DNA of 64,000 bases from a bacterium (GCA_905221205.1 CAJNCG010000001.1:186001-250000), one strand, 5' to 3'; positions 8,520 to 19,498 are shown, counted from the stretch's first letter. Translations and numbers: made by a program. The notes: generated by a model not told the origin, from the letters alone.

Positions 8520-10343
8520 CTACTCTTCATCCATGCTCAAGACGCTGAGGAAGGCTTCTTGAGGAACTTCTACTGATCCGATAGCTTTCATGCGTTTCTT
8601 ACCAGCTTTTTGTTTTTCAAGGAGTTTACGTTTACGAGAAACGTCACCACCGTAACACTTAGCAAGTACGTTCTTACGAAGGGCCTTGATATCAGTACGA
8701 GCCACGATTTTGTGTCCAATTGCTGCTTGAATCGGAACTTCAAATTGTTGACGAGGTATGATTTTCTTGAGCTTATCAACGATGAGTTTCCCACGTTCGT
8801 AGGCAAAATCCTTGTGAACGATAAAGCTGAGGGCATCCACCTTGTCTCCATTGAGAAGGATATCCATTTTCACCAGCTTAGATGGACGGTACTCTGACAA
8901 TTCATAGTCAAAGCTTGCATAACCACGTGTTGAAGACTTAAGCTTATCAAAGAAGTCAAAGACGATTTCAGCAAGAGGAATTTGATAGATGACATTAACA
9001 CGATTATCATCGATATAATCCATAGTCACAAAGTCACCACGCTTGCGCTGAGCCAATTCCATTACTGCTCCGACAAACTCCTGCGGTACCATGATTTGAG
9101 CTTTAACATAAGGCTCTTCAATAGTCGCAATCTTGGTTGGGTCTGGAAACTCAGACGGGTTTGACACATCCATTGATTCGCCGTCAGTCAAATTAACCTT
9201 ATAGATAACAGACGGCGCTGTCATGATGAGGTCAATGTTAAACTCACGCTCTAAACGCTCTTGGATAACATCCATATGGAGAAGTCCAAGGAATCCACAA
9301 CGAAAACCAAATCCAAGTGCCTGAGATGTTTCTGGTTCAAATTGGAGACTGGCATCATTCAGTTGCAATTTTTCAAGAGCTTCACGAAGGTCATTGTACT
9401 TGTTTGACTCAATTGGGTAGAGGCCCGCAAAGACCATAGGATTCATCTGCTTGTAGCCATGCAATGGCTCTGCCGCAGGATTGGTTGCCAAGGTAACGGT
9501 ATCACCCACACGAGTGTCCTGAACCGTCTTAATAGAGGCCGCAATATAACCAACGTCACCAGTCGCAAGGAAATCACGACCAACTGCTTTAGGTGTGAAG
9601 ATACCAACTTCCGTAACATCAAAGGTCTTGCCATTGCTCATGAGCTGAATCTTATCGCCAGGTTTAACAACTCCGTCCATAACACGAACTTGGAGGATAA
9701 CCCCACGGTAAGCATCGTAAACAGAGTCAAAAATTAAAGCCTTCAGTGGTGCTGTAACATCACCTGTTGGTGCTGGCACTTTTTCTACGATTTGCTCGAG
9801 GATTTCTTCGATACCGATACCAGCTTTTGCTGATGCTAAGACTGCTTCGCTGGCATCCAAACCAATGACATCTTCAATTTCTGTACGCACGCGCTCAGGA
9901 TCTGCTGCTGGTAGGTCAATTTTGTTAATGACTGGCATGATTTCCAAATCATTGTCCAAGGCTAGATACACGTTGGCAAGAGTTTGAGCCTCAATTCCTT
10001 GGGCAGCATCGACCACCAAAATAGCACCCTCACAGGCAGCGAGTGAACGTGAAACTTCATAAGTAAAGTCAACGTGCCCTGGCGTGTCAATCAAATGGAA
10101 AATATAAGTTTCCCCATCTTTTGCAGTATAATTGAGCTCGATGGCATTGAGTTTAATGGTAATCCCACGTTCTCGCTCTAGATCCATGCTGTCCAAAAGT
10201 TGAGCTTGCATTTCACGACTGGAAACTGTCTCTGTCTTTTCCAAAATGCGGTCTGCTAGAGTCGACTTTCCATGGTCAATATGGGCGATAATAGAGAAGT
10301 TACGGATCTTCTCCTGTCGTTTTTTCAATTCTTCTAAGTTCAT
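8520..10343 (-). CDS. lepA: Elongation factor 4 (LepA), ribosome back-translocating GTPase
   Basis: Translation GTPase of the LepA/EF-4 family. The start [17 protein letters not shown] gives 607 aa, the pneumococcal length, and has an AAGGAAG site; the open frame extends 21 codons further without support. The G domain shows [13 protein letters not shown] (20-32), DTPGHVDF and NKIDLPAAD. The C-terminal LepA-specific domain ends with the lysine-rich [20 protein letters not shown] segment typical of the family. A phosphoesterase gene lies 78 bp upstream and a clear terminator follows. Confidence 0.97.
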   Translation of the reverse strand: MNLEELKKRQEKIRNFSIIAHIDHGKSTLADRILEKTETVSSREMQAQLLDSMDLERERGITIKLNAIELNYTAKDGETYIFHLIDTPGHVDFTYEVSRSLAACEGAILVVDAAQGIEAQTLANVYLALDNDLEIMPVINKIDLPAADPERVRTEIEDVIGLDASEAVLASAKAGIGIEEILEQIVEKVPAPTGDVTAPLKALIFDSVYDAYRGVILQVRVMDGVVKPGDKIQLMSNGKTFDVTEVGIFTPKAVGRDFLATGDVGYIAASIKTVQDTRVGDTVTLATNPAAEPLHGYKQMNPMVFAGLYPIESNKYNDLREALEKLQLNDASLQFEPETSQALGFGFRCGFLGLLHMDVIQERLEREFNIDLIMTAPSVIYKVNLTDGESMDVSNPSEFPDPTKIATIEEPYVKAQIMVPQEFVGAVMELAQRKRGDFVTMDYIDDNRVNVIYQIPLAEIVFDFFDKLKSSTRGYASFDYELSEYRPSKLVKMDILLNGDKVDALSFIVHKDFAYERGKLIVDKLKKIIPRQQFEVPIQAAIGHKIVARTDIKALRKNVLAKCYGGDVSRKRKLLEKQKAGKKRMKAIGSVEVPQEAFLSVLSMDEE

Positions 10344-10421
10344 GATTCTCTTCCTTTCAGGGTATCTATTTATTATAAATTGTTTTTGATATTTTGACAA
10401 GACCATACCCTGCTAGGAGTA

Positions 10422-11150
10422 CTAATCTTCAGCGACAAAGCCGTCATTTTCGATAAAGTGGTGTTCTGTCATTCCTTGGTCTTTAAAAACAATCCCATGA
10501 AGGACACCACCATAAACAGCTCCTCCGTCCATGCCAATCTTGCCATCTTCTGTAGTCCAAAGTTCAGCTGTACCTCGGTCTTGCTTCAACAAACCATAAA
10601 CTGGTGTATGACCAAAGACAATGATTTTTCCAGTATGATTTTCAGCTTCGTGGAATGGTTTTCTGAGCCAAACTTTCTTGTAGTCTGTCGTTTCATGCCA
10701 GTCCTCTAATGTCAAATCAACGCCAGCATGAACAAAGATATACTTGTCTGTCTCTACCACAAATGGCATTTGACGAATAAATTCGACCAAATCTGCTGCT
10801 TCAGTAGCAACACGCTTGGCATCTTCTACTCCGTCAACAGGAGCATCCAAGGGACGACCTAAAATAGAGTTAATAGTTGTATCTCCACCATTGCGACGAT
10901 AATGGTCATAGCTTTCTTCTGGGTCATCGAGCCAAGTCAGAAACATATACTCATGATTTCCTGACAAACAGATAGCCCCTTGATTGTCCACTAAATCCTT
11001 AACCATTTCAAGAACACGGCGACTATCCTCACCGCGGTCAATCAAATCGCCTAGAAAAAGCAACTGACTCTGACCATCCCATGTTTTAAGAAGGTCTTTC
11101 AGCATCCCAGCTTTTCCATGAACATCTCCAATTACATAATAGTCTGTCAT
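10422..11150 (-). CDS. Calcineurin-like metallophosphoesterase (Ser/Thr phosphatase or ApaH-like)
   Basis: Predicted two-metal phosphoesterase of 242 aa. Metal-binding motifs are in the usual order: GDVHGKAGML (8-17), GDLIDRGEDSRRVLEM (about 34-49), GNHEYMFL (about 65-72), and histidines in FVHAGVDL and VFGHTPVYG. This fits bacterial PrpE/PPP-type phosphatases and symmetric diadenosine tetraphosphatases; the sequence does not tell which substrate is used. It starts one base after the recN stop codon, so it is the end of the recN cluster. Confidence 0.85.
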   Translation of the reverse strand: MTDYYVIGDVHGKAGMLKDLLKTWDGQSQLLFLGDLIDRGEDSRRVLEMVKDLVDNQGAICLSGNHEYMFLTWLDDPEESYDHYRRNGGDTTINSILGRPLDAPVDGVEDAKRVATEAADLVEFIRQMPFVVETDKYIFVHAGVDLTLEDWHETTDYKKVWLRKPFHEAENHTGKIIVFGHTPVYGLLKQDRGTAELWTTEDGKIGMDGGAVYGGVLHGIVFKDQGMTEHHFIENDGFVAED

Positions 11151-11151
11151 C

Positions 11152-12819
11152 TTATTTCTCCCTGTTTCTCAATAATTCTCTGGCTTGCGTCAGGGCTGCT
11201 TCCGTCACATCATCACCTGCCAACATCTTGGCAACTTCCTCCACTCGCTCTTCAACCGTCAAGAGACGAACAGTCGAAACCGTTGAATGCTCATTGCTAA
11301 TCTTCTCAATAAAGAATTGAAAATCCGCAATCGCAATCACTTGTGGCAAATGGGAAATAGCCAAAACCTGACCATGCTGACCAATCTTGTGAATCTTCTG
11401 CGCAATAGCCTGAGCTACACGACCTGAAACTCCCGTATCTACTTCATCAAAGACAATACTAGTCTTACCTTCTTTACGTGAAAAGGCAGATTTAATGGCT
11501 AGCATGAGACGAGATAATTCCCCACCAGACGCAACCTTGACCAAGGGTTTAAAGTCTTCTCCAGGGTTGGTTGAAATGTAAAACTCAACTGTTTCATTGC
11601 CCTCACGGCTGAATTTACCCTTACTAAAACGAACTTGAAACTGGGCTTTTTCCATATAAAGGTCTTGCAGTTCTTGTTTAATCTCTGCTTCGAGCTGCTG
11701 AGCCAAGTCATGACGAGCAGATGCAAGTTGACCAGCCAAATCGACAAGATTCACTTCCAACTTCTTAAGCTCTGCTTCCATGTCCTCAGACGAAAGGTTA
11801 TTACCTGTCAAAAGATTGTATTCTTCTGTAATCTTAGCAAAATAAAGCAAGACATCGTCTACAGTCCCACCGTACTTACGCGTAATAGTATGAAGGAGGT
11901 CCAAACGATTCTCAACCTGCATGAGACGATTACCGTCAAAATCAAGTTCGTCAATAATAGCTTCCAAACGTTTGCTAATGTCTTCTAAGACATAGTAGGT
12001 CTCAGACAGCGAGCTTGAAATTTCACGGTATTCAGGGTCATACTCTTCGACACTTTCCATGTCATTCATGGCCGAACGAACATTGGCCAGACTTGAAAAG
12101 TCTTCATTGTCCAACATACTGTAGGCATTGGTCAGTGTATCCGCAATATTTTTATGGTTGAGAAGTTTCTCTCGCTCTTGGTTGAGAGTCAAGTCTTCTC
12201 CAGCCTGCAAGTTTGCCGCCTCAATCTCTGCCATTTGAAATTCCAACATCTCAATACGAGCCTTGTGTTCCTGTTGGTTTTTCTTAACTTCCAGAACCTG
12301 CTTGCGCATTTTTCGATAAGCATCAAAACTAGTTTGATAGGTTTCTTTCAAGTCCAAAAAAGCTGCATCGCCAAATTCATCCAACATCTGGATGTGCAGT
12401 TGAGGACGCATTAACTCCTCTTGGTCATGCTGACCATGAATATCCACCAGATGTTGCCCAATAGCACGCAAAACAGACAGATTGACCATCTGGCCATTCA
12501 CACGGCTGATACTACGACCATTTTGCAAAATTTCACGACGGATGATAATTTCATCACCCAATTCCAAACCTTGCTCATCGAAAATTTCCTGTAAAAGGCG
12601 ACTATTTTCAACTGAGAAAAGCCCCTCAATCTCTGCCTTTGGCGCACCATGACGAATAACATCTATCGTCGCACGAGCCCCCAACATCATATTCATGGCA
12701 TCAATGATAATCGACTTCCCTGCACCCGTTTCACCAGTCAGGACAGTCATCCCCTTTTCAAAATTGAGGGAAATAGCCTCAATAATGGCAAAGTTTTTTA
12801 TCGAAATTTCAAGTAACAT
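11152..12819 (-). CDS. recN: DNA repair protein RecN
   Basis: SMC-like ATPase that acts at double-strand breaks. The 555-aa length is normal. Walker A GETGAGKS is at residues 29-36. A long central coiled coil (about 150-360, rich in Q, E, L and K) separates it from the C-terminal half with LASGGELSRLMLAIK (ABC signature) and IVFDEVDTGVSGRVAQAI (Walker B). It lies 6 bp downstream of argR, as in many Firmicutes. No LexA-type operator was seen next to it; the promoter is probably far upstream of xseA. Confidence 0.97.
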   Translation of the reverse strand: MLLEISIKNFAIIEAISLNFEKGMTVLTGETGAGKSIIIDAMNMMLGARATIDVIRHGAPKAEIEGLFSVENSRLLQEIFDEQGLELGDEIIIRREILQNGRSISRVNGQMVNLSVLRAIGQHLVDIHGQHDQEELMRPQLHIQMLDEFGDAAFLDLKETYQTSFDAYRKMRKQVLEVKKNQQEHKARIEMLEFQMAEIEAANLQAGEDLTLNQEREKLLNHKNIADTLTNAYSMLDNEDFSSLANVRSAMNDMESVEEYDPEYREISSSLSETYYVLEDISKRLEAIIDELDFDGNRLMQVENRLDLLHTITRKYGGTVDDVLLYFAKITEEYNLLTGNNLSSEDMEAELKKLEVNLVDLAGQLASARHDLAQQLEAEIKQELQDLYMEKAQFQVRFSKGKFSREGNETVEFYISTNPGEDFKPLVKVASGGELSRLMLAIKSAFSRKEGKTSIVFDEVDTGVSGRVAQAIAQKIHKIGQHGQVLAISHLPQVIAIADFQFFIEKISNEHSTVSTVRLLTVEERVEEVAKMLAGDDVTEAALTQARELLRNREK

Positions 12820-12825
12820 ATAGAC

Positions 12826-13257
12826 CTACCAATTTTTTACTTGTTCAAAGATTTCCTCAGCTAGACTTTCACTTCTGGCAATGACTAAAATCGAGCTATC
12901 ATCAGCCAAACAGCTGAAAATCTTGTCCGCAAAAGTCTCGATTAACTGAGCTTTTACAAAAGCCGTATTTCCTGGAATAACTTGGAGATTGATCATCTTG
13001 TCCATCAAGTCTGCAGACTCAATGTTGTCTTCAGCCAGTTGCAAACTTTTTACGATTGATTTTGGCAATTCATAGACATAGGTGTTGTCTCTCAAAGGAA
13101 TTTTGACAATGCCTAGTTCTTTGATATCTCGTGATACTGTCGCTTGAGTGGCAGTGATACCTGCCTCTTTCAAATGTTCTACGATTTCTTCCTGCGTACC
13201 GATTTGATAATCTGTCACAAATCGTCTAATTTTTTCAAGTCTCTCTTTTTTATTCAT
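12826..13257 (-). CDS. argR: Arginine repressor ArgR/AhrC family (first copy)
   Basis: Arginine-sensing regulator with an N-terminal winged helix (about 1-70, including ATQATVSRDIKELGIVKI) and a C-terminal hexamerisation and arginine-binding domain (about 75-143). The protein has 143 aa and starts MNKKERLEKIRRFVTDYQIG. Its start overlaps the tlyA stop by 8 bp, and recN follows. A divergent second member of the family is at 49.0 kb. In lactococci two ArgR-type proteins work together; the same may hold here. Confidence 0.93.
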   Translation of the reverse strand: MNKKERLEKIRRFVTDYQIGTQEEIVEHLKEAGITATQATVSRDIKELGIVKIPLRDNTYVYELPKSIVKSLQLAEDNIESADLMDKMINLQVIPGNTAFVKAQLIETFADKIFSCLADDSSILVIARSESLAEEIFEQVKNW

Positions 13258-14065
13258 TTTTAAATTGACTATGCGCCCTCTCTACTACTTCTTCAATCTC
13301 AGCAAGAACCTGATTGCTTGCTGACTCTTCTTTTTTCAAATACGCTAAAAACTCAATATTGCCATGACCACCTTGGATGGGAGAAAAATCCAAACCAAGG
13401 ACTGAAAAACCTTCCTCTACTGCCATAGCTGTGATAGATTCAAGGACATTATGATGCACTTTGGCATCTCGAATAATTCCATTTTTCCCAATCTGCTCAC
13501 GACCTGCCTCAAACTGAGGCTTAACTAGAGCCACGACCTGACCTTGATCTGCCAAGACTCGGTGCAAGGCAGGCAAAATCAGACTGAGGGAAATGAAACT
13601 CACATCAATACTGGCAAAGCTCGGTTCCTTTTCAAAATCAGTCTTTTCAGCATAGCGGAAATTGAACTGCTCCATGCTGACAACACGTGGGTCTTGGCGT
13701 AGTTTCCAAGCCAACTGATTGGTACCAACATCAACTGCAAAGACTAACTCAGCACCATTTTGCAACATGACGTCGGTAAATCCCCCGGTAGAGGCACCGA
13801 TATCAATCGTTGTCGCCCCGTCCACTGACAACTCAAAGACCTGCAAGGCTTTTTCCAATTTCAAGCCACCACGGCTAACATACTTGAGTTTCTCACCCTT
13901 GAGTTTTAACTCGGTGTCGTCTGGGATTTTCTCTCCTGGTTTGTCAAAACGTTCTCCATTCAGGACTGCTACGACTAGACCAGCCATGACACCGCGCTTG
14001 GCCTGTTCTCGCGTTTCAAACAAGCCCTGTTTATAAGCTAGTACATCCACTCTTTCCTTAGCCAT
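13250..14065 (-). CDS. tlyA: TlyA family rRNA 2'-O-methyltransferase
   Basis: 271-aa protein with an N-terminal S4 RNA-binding domain (about 1-65, RVDVLAYKQGLFETREQAKR) and an FtsJ-like methyltransferase domain. The SAM-binding loop is DIGASTGGFTDVMLQNGA (about 92-109). Family members methylate 16S and 23S rRNA; older annotations call it hemolysin A, which is not supported here. It overlaps ispA by 8 bp and argR by 8 bp, indicating translational coupling. Confidence 0.92.
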   Translation of the reverse strand: MAKERVDVLAYKQGLFETREQAKRGVMAGLVVAVLNGERFDKPGEKIPDDTELKLKGEKLKYVSRGGLKLEKALQVFELSVDGATTIDIGASTGGFTDVMLQNGAELVFAVDVGTNQLAWKLRQDPRVVSMEQFNFRYAEKTDFEKEPSFASIDVSFISLSLILPALHRVLADQGQVVALVKPQFEAGREQIGKNGIIRDAKVHHNVLESITAMAVEEGFSVLGLDFSPIQGGHGNIEFLAYLKKEESASNQVLAEIEEVVERAHSQFKNE

Positions 14066-14933
14066 TGATTCTCAAACTTTCTACTACACTTACAATCGAT
14101 TCTATCTCAAAAGGAACCTGCTGGGCAATTTCTTCTAGTTTTGCATTAGCTTGATCCAGAGTTTGGTTACAAAAGGCAACAGCCTCTTCCAAGCCCAACA
14201 AAGCAGGGTAGGTTGACTTTTCTGCCTGCAAGTCCTTTTGCGGTGTCTTGCCGATTTCCTCAAAACTAGCTGTCACATCAAGCACATCGTCTCTGACTTG
14301 AAAGGCAAGTCCAATCAATTCGCCAACATTTTTCAGTTTTGCCTGCATTTCAGGAGCCAATTCAGCTATAATAGCAGCTGCCTGGAAGGGATAAGCTAGT
14401 AATTTTCCAGTCTTATTAGCATGAATGGTCTGGAGTTCTTCCAAAGACAAATGCTGATGTTCACCTTCCATGTCCAAAACCTGGCCTGCTACCATACCCA
14501 GACTACCTGAAGCAAGGGATAAGTTGGCAATCAAGTCTACCTTTATCTGACTTGGCAAATCTGCCTGCGCTATCAAGGCATATGGATCTAGGAATAAGGC
14601 ATCTCCTGCCAAAATTGCCATTGCTTCGCCAAATTTCTTATGATTGGTCAAACGCCCTCTACGATAATCATCATCATCCATGGCAGGAAGATCATCATGA
14701 ATCAAGCTCCCTGTATGAATCATTTCCAAGGCAGCAGCCACCTGCGCGTGAGCAGGTCTGATGGCAACTTGCAAGGCTTCCAGAACTTCTAACAAGAGAA
14801 AAGGCCGAATACGCTTGCCACCAGCATGAATGGAATAGAGAACAGACTCTCGCAAACTAGAAGCAAACTGCTGGTCTCCATAAAAATTTTCCAAAGCCGA
14901 CTCGACAAGAGCTAATTTTTCTTGCTTCTTCAT
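14058..14933 (-). CDS. ispA: Polyprenyl (farnesyl/geranyl) diphosphate synthase
   Basis: Isoprenoid chain-elongating enzyme of 291 aa. It has the first aspartate-rich motif [15 protein letters not shown] (about 79-93), the second motif DDVLD (about 215-219), and [12 protein letters not shown] near residues 33-44. The product is most likely C15 farnesyl diphosphate, a precursor of undecaprenyl phosphate. Its ATG overlaps the xseB stop (ATGA). The xseB-ispA-tlyA-argR-recN order is common in streptococci. Confidence 0.94.
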   Translation of the reverse strand: MKKQEKLALVESALENFYGDQQFASSLRESVLYSIHAGGKRIRPFLLLEVLEALQVAIRPAHAQVAAALEMIHTGSLIHDDLPAMDDDDYRRGRLTNHKKFGEAMAILAGDALFLDPYALIAQADLPSQIKVDLIANLSLASGSLGMVAGQVLDMEGEHQHLSLEELQTIHANKTGKLLAYPFQAAAIIAELAPEMQAKLKNVGELIGLAFQVRDDVLDVTASFEEIGKTPQKDLQAEKSTYPALLGLEEAVAFCNQTLDQANAKLEEIAQQVPFEIESIVSVVESLRING

Positions 14934-15142
14934 TCAAAATCACTTTCTGTTCCGTCTTCTTGCATGACCTTGACCAAGGTCTTTTCAGCCTTGTCCAGCG
15001 TCGCTTGGAGCTCTTTGGACAAGACCATGCCCTTTTGAAAGGCAGCAATTGCATCTTCCAGAGCAATTTCACCATTTTCCAAACTTTGGACAATGGTCTC
15101 CAGTTCTGCTAGATTTTCCTCAAATTTCTTTTGTTTTGACAT
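14930..15142 (-). CDS. xseB: Exodeoxyribonuclease VII small subunit
   Basis: Small helical subunit (70 aa) that binds XseA to form exonuclease VII. It starts [20 protein letters not shown] and shows the family motif [19 protein letters not shown] (about 21-39). The start lies inside the xseA reading frame (23-bp overlap), so translation is coupled. Confidence 0.94.
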   Translation of the reverse strand: MSKQKKFEENLAELETIVQSLENGEIALEDAIAAFQKGMVLSKELQATLDKAEKTLVKVMQEDGTESDFE

Positions 15143-16460
15143 CTTTAACCTCTAATTCTACTTGACCATCTCGCATCAAAAGCATTACTTGGTCTTTCTT
15201 CTTCAAATTTTCAACCGAATCTACAACGGACTCTTCTTTTTTGACAATAGCATAGCCACGCGCCACGATACGACTGGTATCCAACATCAGTAAGGCTTCT
15301 GAAAGTCGCTTGACTTCAGCAACCTTGGCATCATAAACCAGAGCCATTTGGCTACGGAGGAGCTTGTCCAATTGACCTAGGCGGTCTTGATAACGCTGGA
15401 TTTTGGTCACAGGTGATAATTGCACCAGTTGATACGTCCTTTCTTGGACGACTTGTTTGTTATCAGAAATCCGTGTACGTAAACTTTGTTTTAAGCGCAG
15501 TTGCAGTTGATCCAAGCGTTGCAAATAGCCATCATACAAGCGCTCTGGTTGTCTAAAGATGACTGACTGACTGCATTTTTTCAAAGATTCTTGTTTCTTA
15601 GCTAGGACATTTCGGACTGCTGTTGCCATCCGTTTTTCCTGATTTTGCAAATGAGCCAAGAGATCCAACTTGGTCACAGGTGTTGCTAGTTCAGCTGCAG
15701 CTGTCGGCGTCGCAGCCCGTCTATCTGCCACAAAATCCGCCAAAGTCACATCTGTCTCATGCCCCACACTAGAAATAACTGGCAAACGAGATTCAAAAAT
15801 AGCCCGTACCACAATTTCTTCATTAAAGGCCCAGAGATCCTCGATGGAACCACCACCACGACCAATAATGAGCAAATCCAAATCGTCCCGTTGATTGGCA
15901 CGCGCAATATTTCGAGCAATTTCCTCCGAGGCTCCATCACCTTGAACCTTGGTCGGATAGAGAAGAATGTCCACACCTGGAAAGCGCCTGCTGATAGTTG
16001 TGATAATATCTCGAATAACGGCTCCACTAAGACTTGTCACTACACCAATTCTCTTAGAAAATTGGGGCAGAGGTTGCTTGAAGCGTTCTTGAAACAGGCC
16101 TTCTTCCGTCAATTTTTTCTTGAGCTGTTCAAACTGAATCGCAAGCGCCCCAACCCCATCAGGCTCAGCCTTTTCAATGATAATGGAGTAGCTACCACTT
16201 GGTTCATAGACCTGTACACGCCCAATCACATTGATCTTCATTCCTTCTTCCAGATCAAAGCCTAATTTCTGAAAAATCCCAGACCAGATGGTCGCTTGAA
16301 TGACTGCATGATCATCCTTTAGGGAGAAATATTGGTGAGTAGGTCGTTTACGAAAGTTGGAAACTTGACCAGTTAAATAGACCCGTTCCAAGTAAGGGTC
16401 TTTATCGAATTTCATTTTCAGATACTTGGTCAAAGTTGTTACCGATAAATACTTTTCCAT
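15120..16460 (-). CDS. xseA: Exodeoxyribonuclease VII large subunit
   Basis: Catalytic subunit of exonuclease VII, which degrades single-stranded DNA from either end. Starting at [18 protein letters not shown] gives 446 aa, the length I recall for pneumococcal XseA; a GTG two codons earlier is possible. An N-terminal OB-fold (about 1-100, [15 protein letters not shown]) is followed by the catalytic domain with [31 protein letters not shown] and [21 protein letters not shown]-terminal coiled coil follows. It is the first gene of the cluster running down to the phosphoesterase. Confidence 0.96.
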   Translation of the reverse strand: MEKYLSVTTLTKYLKMKFDKDPYLERVYLTGQVSNFRKRPTHQYFSLKDDHAVIQATIWSGIFQKLGFDLEEGMKINVIGRVQVYEPSGSYSIIIEKAEPDGVGALAIQFEQLKKKLTEEGLFQERFKQPLPQFSKRIGVVTSLSGAVIRDIITTISRRFPGVDILLYPTKVQGDGASEEIARNIARANQRDDLDLLIIGRGGGSIEDLWAFNEEIVVRAIFESRLPVISSVGHETDVTLADFVADRRAATPTAAAELATPVTKLDLLAHLQNQEKRMATAVRNVLAKKQESLKKCSQSVIFRQPERLYDGYLQRLDQLQLRLKQSLRTRISDNKQVVQERTYQLVQLSPVTKIQRYQDRLGQLDKLLRSQMALVYDAKVAEVKRLSEALLMLDTSRIVARGYAIVKKEESVVDSVENLKKKDQVMLLMRDGQVELEVKDVKTKEI

Positions 16461-16500
16461 CTCCACCTACTACTCATTTTCTTGCTCTTTCATGGGTATT

Positions 16501-16509
16501 ATTATACCA
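16501..16509 (-). promoter_or_regulatory. Extended -10 promoter of the xseA-recN cluster
   Basis: On the minus strand the sequence TGGTATAAT (extended -10) stands about 40 bp before the xseA start. No good -35 is seen at normal spacing, as expected for an extended -10 promoter. Confidence 0.6.
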
Positions 16510-16559
16510 AAAATATGCCTAAAAATCTTCATTTATGTACCATTATAAGGGAAAAATAG

Positions 16560-16579
16560 AAAAAGGAGGCAAGGCCTCC
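16560..16579 (-). terminator. Terminator of udk
   Basis: GGAGGC (16565-16570) pairs with GCCTCC (16574-16579). On the minus strand TTTTTCTATTTTT follows. It lies 9 bp after the udk stop codon. Confidence 0.85.
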
Positions 16580-16587
16580 ACATTTGA

Positions 16588-17226
16588 TTATTTGCTGTTT
16601 CGAGCTTCTTCCAAAATCTTTTCAATCTTGGTCGTCAACAGGTCGATAGCAACGGTATTGCTAACCCCTTCAGGAATAACGATATCCGCATAACGCTTGG
16701 TTGGCTCGATAAACTGATGGTACATCGGTTTGACCACACCTAAATACTGGTCAATAACGCTGTCAAGGCTACGGCCACGCTCTTCCATATCACGCTTGAT
16801 ACGACGAATAATGCGCACATCATCATCTGTGTCCACAAAAATCTTGATATCCATCAAATCACGCAGACGCTTGTCCTCCAAGACCAAAATCCCCTCAACA
16901 ATAAAGACATCTTGAGGCTCTTGACGATAGGTCTTACTACTCCGTGTATGCTCTGTATAGTCATAAGTCGGGATGTCCACCGGACGCCCTGCCAACAATT
17001 CCTTAATCTGCTCGATCATCAAGTCTGTATCAAAGGCAAAAGGATGGTCATAGTTGGTTTTGACACGCTCTTCAAAGGTCAAATGAGACTGATCCTTGTA
17101 GTATGAATCATGCTCAATCATGGAAATCTTTTCATCAGGGAAATGCGATAAAATGGCTCTTGAAACACTGGTTTTTCCTCCACCAGAACCACCTGTCACT
17201 CCGATAATGATTGGTCTATTTTGCAT
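16588..17226 (-). CDS. udk: Uridine kinase
   Basis: Salvage enzyme that phosphorylates uridine and cytidine to UMP and CMP. The 212-aa length is normal. The P-loop is [16 protein letters not shown] (9-24), followed by [26 protein letters not shown] and [18 protein letters not shown], all typical of the uridine kinase family. An extended -10-like TGATAGAAT lies about 30 bp before the start (minus strand, 17256-17264), and a terminator follows, so it is probably transcribed alone. Confidence 0.96.
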   Translation of the reverse strand: MQNRPIIIGVTGGSGGGKTSVSRAILSHFPDEKISMIEHDSYYKDQSHLTFEERVKTNYDHPFAFDTDLMIEQIKELLAGRPVDIPTYDYTEHTRSSKTYRQEPQDVFIVEGILVLEDKRLRDLMDIKIFVDTDDDVRIIRRIKRDMEERGRSLDSVIDQYLGVVKPMYHQFIEPTKRYADIVIPEGVSNTVAIDLLTTKIEKILEEARNSK

Positions 17227-17335
17227 GCTATCCTCCGTTTTTTTATCCGTCGTCTATTCTATCACATTTTTTGCAAAATTTATAGTCTGATTTGGATAGT
17301 CTAGGGAAAACCACACTCCCTACACCTCAGTTAGA

Positions 17336-18214
17336 CTAACTAAAAACCTTCCTTGGCTTATAGAGATTGTCCCGTTTTTCTAGAATGGCTAGCAATTTAT
17401 CTCCCTCAAATGCAGCCAGTTCTTTGTCCGTTTGGTCGAGCTCAATAAAGCGACCAAAGCGCACTTCTGTAGCCTCTTCTGGACTTAGGAAAGCCTTGAC
17501 AAGATCACCTGTCCCAATCTCTAAAGGATGGAGAAAATCCAGCTGGCCAGTCTCCACTTTTGAAGAAATTTCTTCCAAGGTAAGAGCATCTTCTAGTTGC
17601 AAACCAGCTGCACTAGTCCGTGTCAGATGTGACATATGAGCTGCATAACCAAGCTTCTCTCCCAAATCAACTGATAAGGTACGGATATAAGTTCCCTTAC
17701 TGCATTTCACCCGAAAAGTGAATCGCGCAAGTTCACCATCATAAGAAATCGGACTTGTCCGCTCAAATTGATAAATTATCACCTGACGTTCTGGACGTTC
17801 GACTTCCTGACCAGAACGCGCATACTCATAAAGCTTACGACCATTGACCTTAACAGCCGAATACATAGGCGGAATCTGAGTAATCTCCCCAGTCAAATTC
17901 GTTATCGCTTCATCGACAAGCTTTTCATCCAAGGGCGACAAAACTGGTGTCTTTGTGACCACTTCCCCACTGGCATCCTCAGTTGTCGTTGAATAACCTA
18001 GAGTGATTTCCCCCTCATAGACCTTGCCCTCATCCTGCATGAACTCGACCATGCGGGTCGCCTTGCCAACTGCAATAGGCAAAACACCCACCACATCCGG
18101 ATCCAAGGTCCCACCATGACCAATTTTCTTGGTTCCCAAAATCTTACGCAGTTTAAAAACCGCATCATGCGAGGTCATGCCCGCTTCTTTTTTTAAGTTG
18201 ATAATACCGTTCAT
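17336..18214 (-). CDS. truB: tRNA pseudouridine(55) synthase
   Basis: Makes pseudouridine 55 in the T-loop of tRNAs. The 292-aa length is normal. It starts [19 protein letters not shown] and carries the catalytic aspartate (D38) in [19 protein letters not shown]. Other family pieces are [19 protein letters not shown] and [17 protein letters not shown]. It starts 10 bp after the DUF2130 gene, so the two probably share an mRNA. No clear terminator was seen downstream. Confidence 0.97.
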   Translation of the reverse strand: MNGIINLKKEAGMTSHDAVFKLRKILGTKKIGHGGTLDPDVVGVLPIAVGKATRMVEFMQDEGKVYEGEITLGYSTTTEDASGEVVTKTPVLSPLDEKLVDEAITNLTGEITQIPPMYSAVKVNGRKLYEYARSGQEVERPERQVIIYQFERTSPISYDGELARFTFRVKCSKGTYIRTLSVDLGEKLGYAAHMSHLTRTSAAGLQLEDALTLEEISSKVETGQLDFLHPLEIGTGDLVKAFLSPEEATEVRFGRFIELDQTDKELAAFEGDKLLAILEKRDNLYKPRKVFS

Positions 18215-18223
18215 TTTTGCTTT

Positions 18224-19498
18224 CTACTCCCCCTTCAGTGCTTCAAACTTAGCTTTCATGGTTGGATTTTTACGGGTCAATTTTTTAACAGAAACATCTT
18301 CTAATTTGTTGTTAGCTAGACGGAGTTGGTTTTCGGATGTGGTTAGGAACTTCTTGACCTCTTCCATGCGTTTGATGACCTTGTCGATTTCATCAATAGC
18401 TTTGCCAAAGTTGGTCGAAGCTGAATTATAGTTCTTAGCAAAAGCTAGCTTGAAGGCATCCAAATCTTCCTCAAAATGCGTAATATCAATATTTTGCTCC
18501 CGAACTAAGGCCAACTCCTGCTTGTATTTCAAAGAATTAAGCGCCGCATTACGCAAGAGTCCAATCAGCTGAATAAAGAACTGAGGGCGAACCACATACA
18601 TCTTTTCATACTCGTGGCTGACGTCAACAATCCCTGTGTTAAAGTAATCGTTATCGGCCTCAAGCATGGTCACCAGAACGGCATATTCGCAATTCTTTTC
18701 ACGACGGTCCTTGTCCAATTCCTTGTAAAAATCTGCGTTCTTATGCTTCTTCTCTGTCCCGTCAGCTTCGTTTTTCATCTCAAACATGATAGAAATGATT
18801 TCTACTCCATTTTCATCACTCTCACGGAAGATAAAGTCCCCCTTAGACCCACGCGCAGAGACCTTATTATCCTTTTCAAAGTAAGCATTCGGGAAGGCAA
18901 AACTACGGACCTTGTTAAACTCACCTTCCGCATAGTGTTCCAGACTTTCACCGATTGCCTTGGTAGATTGTTGTGCCTTAAAATTCTTGTAAAACTCGAC
19001 TTGTTCACTGGCTGCCTTGAGCTGGGCTTCATAGTTTTGTTTAACAGAAGCCAAAGACAACTCATTTTCTTTTTCTTGCAAGAGGAGTTGATTTTTGACC
19101 TGATCCCGTTCTTTTTCAAGGTCAGAAAGGGTCTTTTGCAGTTGATTTTCATGCTCTAAACGCAAGGTAGCCAATTGGTTTTCCAAGGCCTGCACTTCCT
19201 TGTCCTTAGCCAAGAGAGCCTGATGGCTTGTCTGTTCAACCTCTTTCTTAGCCAACTCTTTCTCTGTATCAAAGTTTTGGATTTGACTCTGCAATTGCGC
19301 GATTTCTTGGTCTTTTTGAGCTAGTTTAGACTGTTGCTCATTCATGGCCTTTTGCTCAGCCAAGGCCAGTTCCTGCTTCATCCGATCGTGCAATTCCTTA
19401 TCAAACTCTGCCGTTCTCACTTGGGACAAAAGTTCGGCATACTGACTTTCATTTACTGTAAAGACTTCCCCACAGTTAGGGCATTTTATTTCGTTCAT
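18224..19498 (-). CDS. DUF2130 domain protein with zinc-ribbon and coiled coil
   Basis: 424-aa protein of unknown function. The N-terminus MNEIKCPNCGEVFTVNESQY has one CPNC pair resembling half a zinc ribbon. Residues about 35-180 form a long predicted coiled coil rich in Q, E, K and L. The rest (about 180-380) matches what I know as DUF2130, with FPNAYFEKDNKVSARGSKGDF and ISIMFEMKNEADGTEKKHKN; the latter looks like a nuclease-type core, but no activity is established here. It has its own extended -10 and is followed closely by truB. Confidence 0.8.
   Translation of the reverse strand: MNEIKCPNCGEVFTVNESQYAELLSQVRTAEFDKELHDRMKQELALAEQKAMNEQQSKLAQKDQEIAQLQSQIQNFDTEKELAKKEVEQTSHQALLAKDKEVQALENQLATLRLEHENQLQKTLSDLEKERDQVKNQLLLQEKENELSLASVKQNYEAQLKAASEQVEFYKNFKAQQSTKAIGESLEHYAEGEFNKVRSFAFPNAYFEKDNKVSARGSKGDFIFRESDENGVEIISIMFEMKNEADGTEKKHKNADFYKELDKDRREKNCEYAVLVTMLEADNDYFNTGIVDVSHEYEKMYVVRPQFFIQLIGLLRNAALNSLKYKQELALVREQNIDITHFEEDLDAFKLAFAKNYNSASTNFGKAIDEIDKVIKRMEEVKKFLTTSENQLRLANNKLEDVSVKKLTRKNPTMKAKFEALKGE

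Noticed and set aside
10344..10406. N-terminal extension of LepA
   Set aside because: The 21 extra codons have no ribosome binding site. The downstream ATG gives the normal family length.
13250..14065. Hemolysin A
   Set aside because: The S4 plus FtsJ-like domains indicate a TlyA rRNA methyltransferase; the hemolysin name is historical.
17280..17335. Terminator after truB
   Set aside because: TAGGGA/TCCCTA can pair, but no T-run follows on the minus strand, so it is too weak to call.
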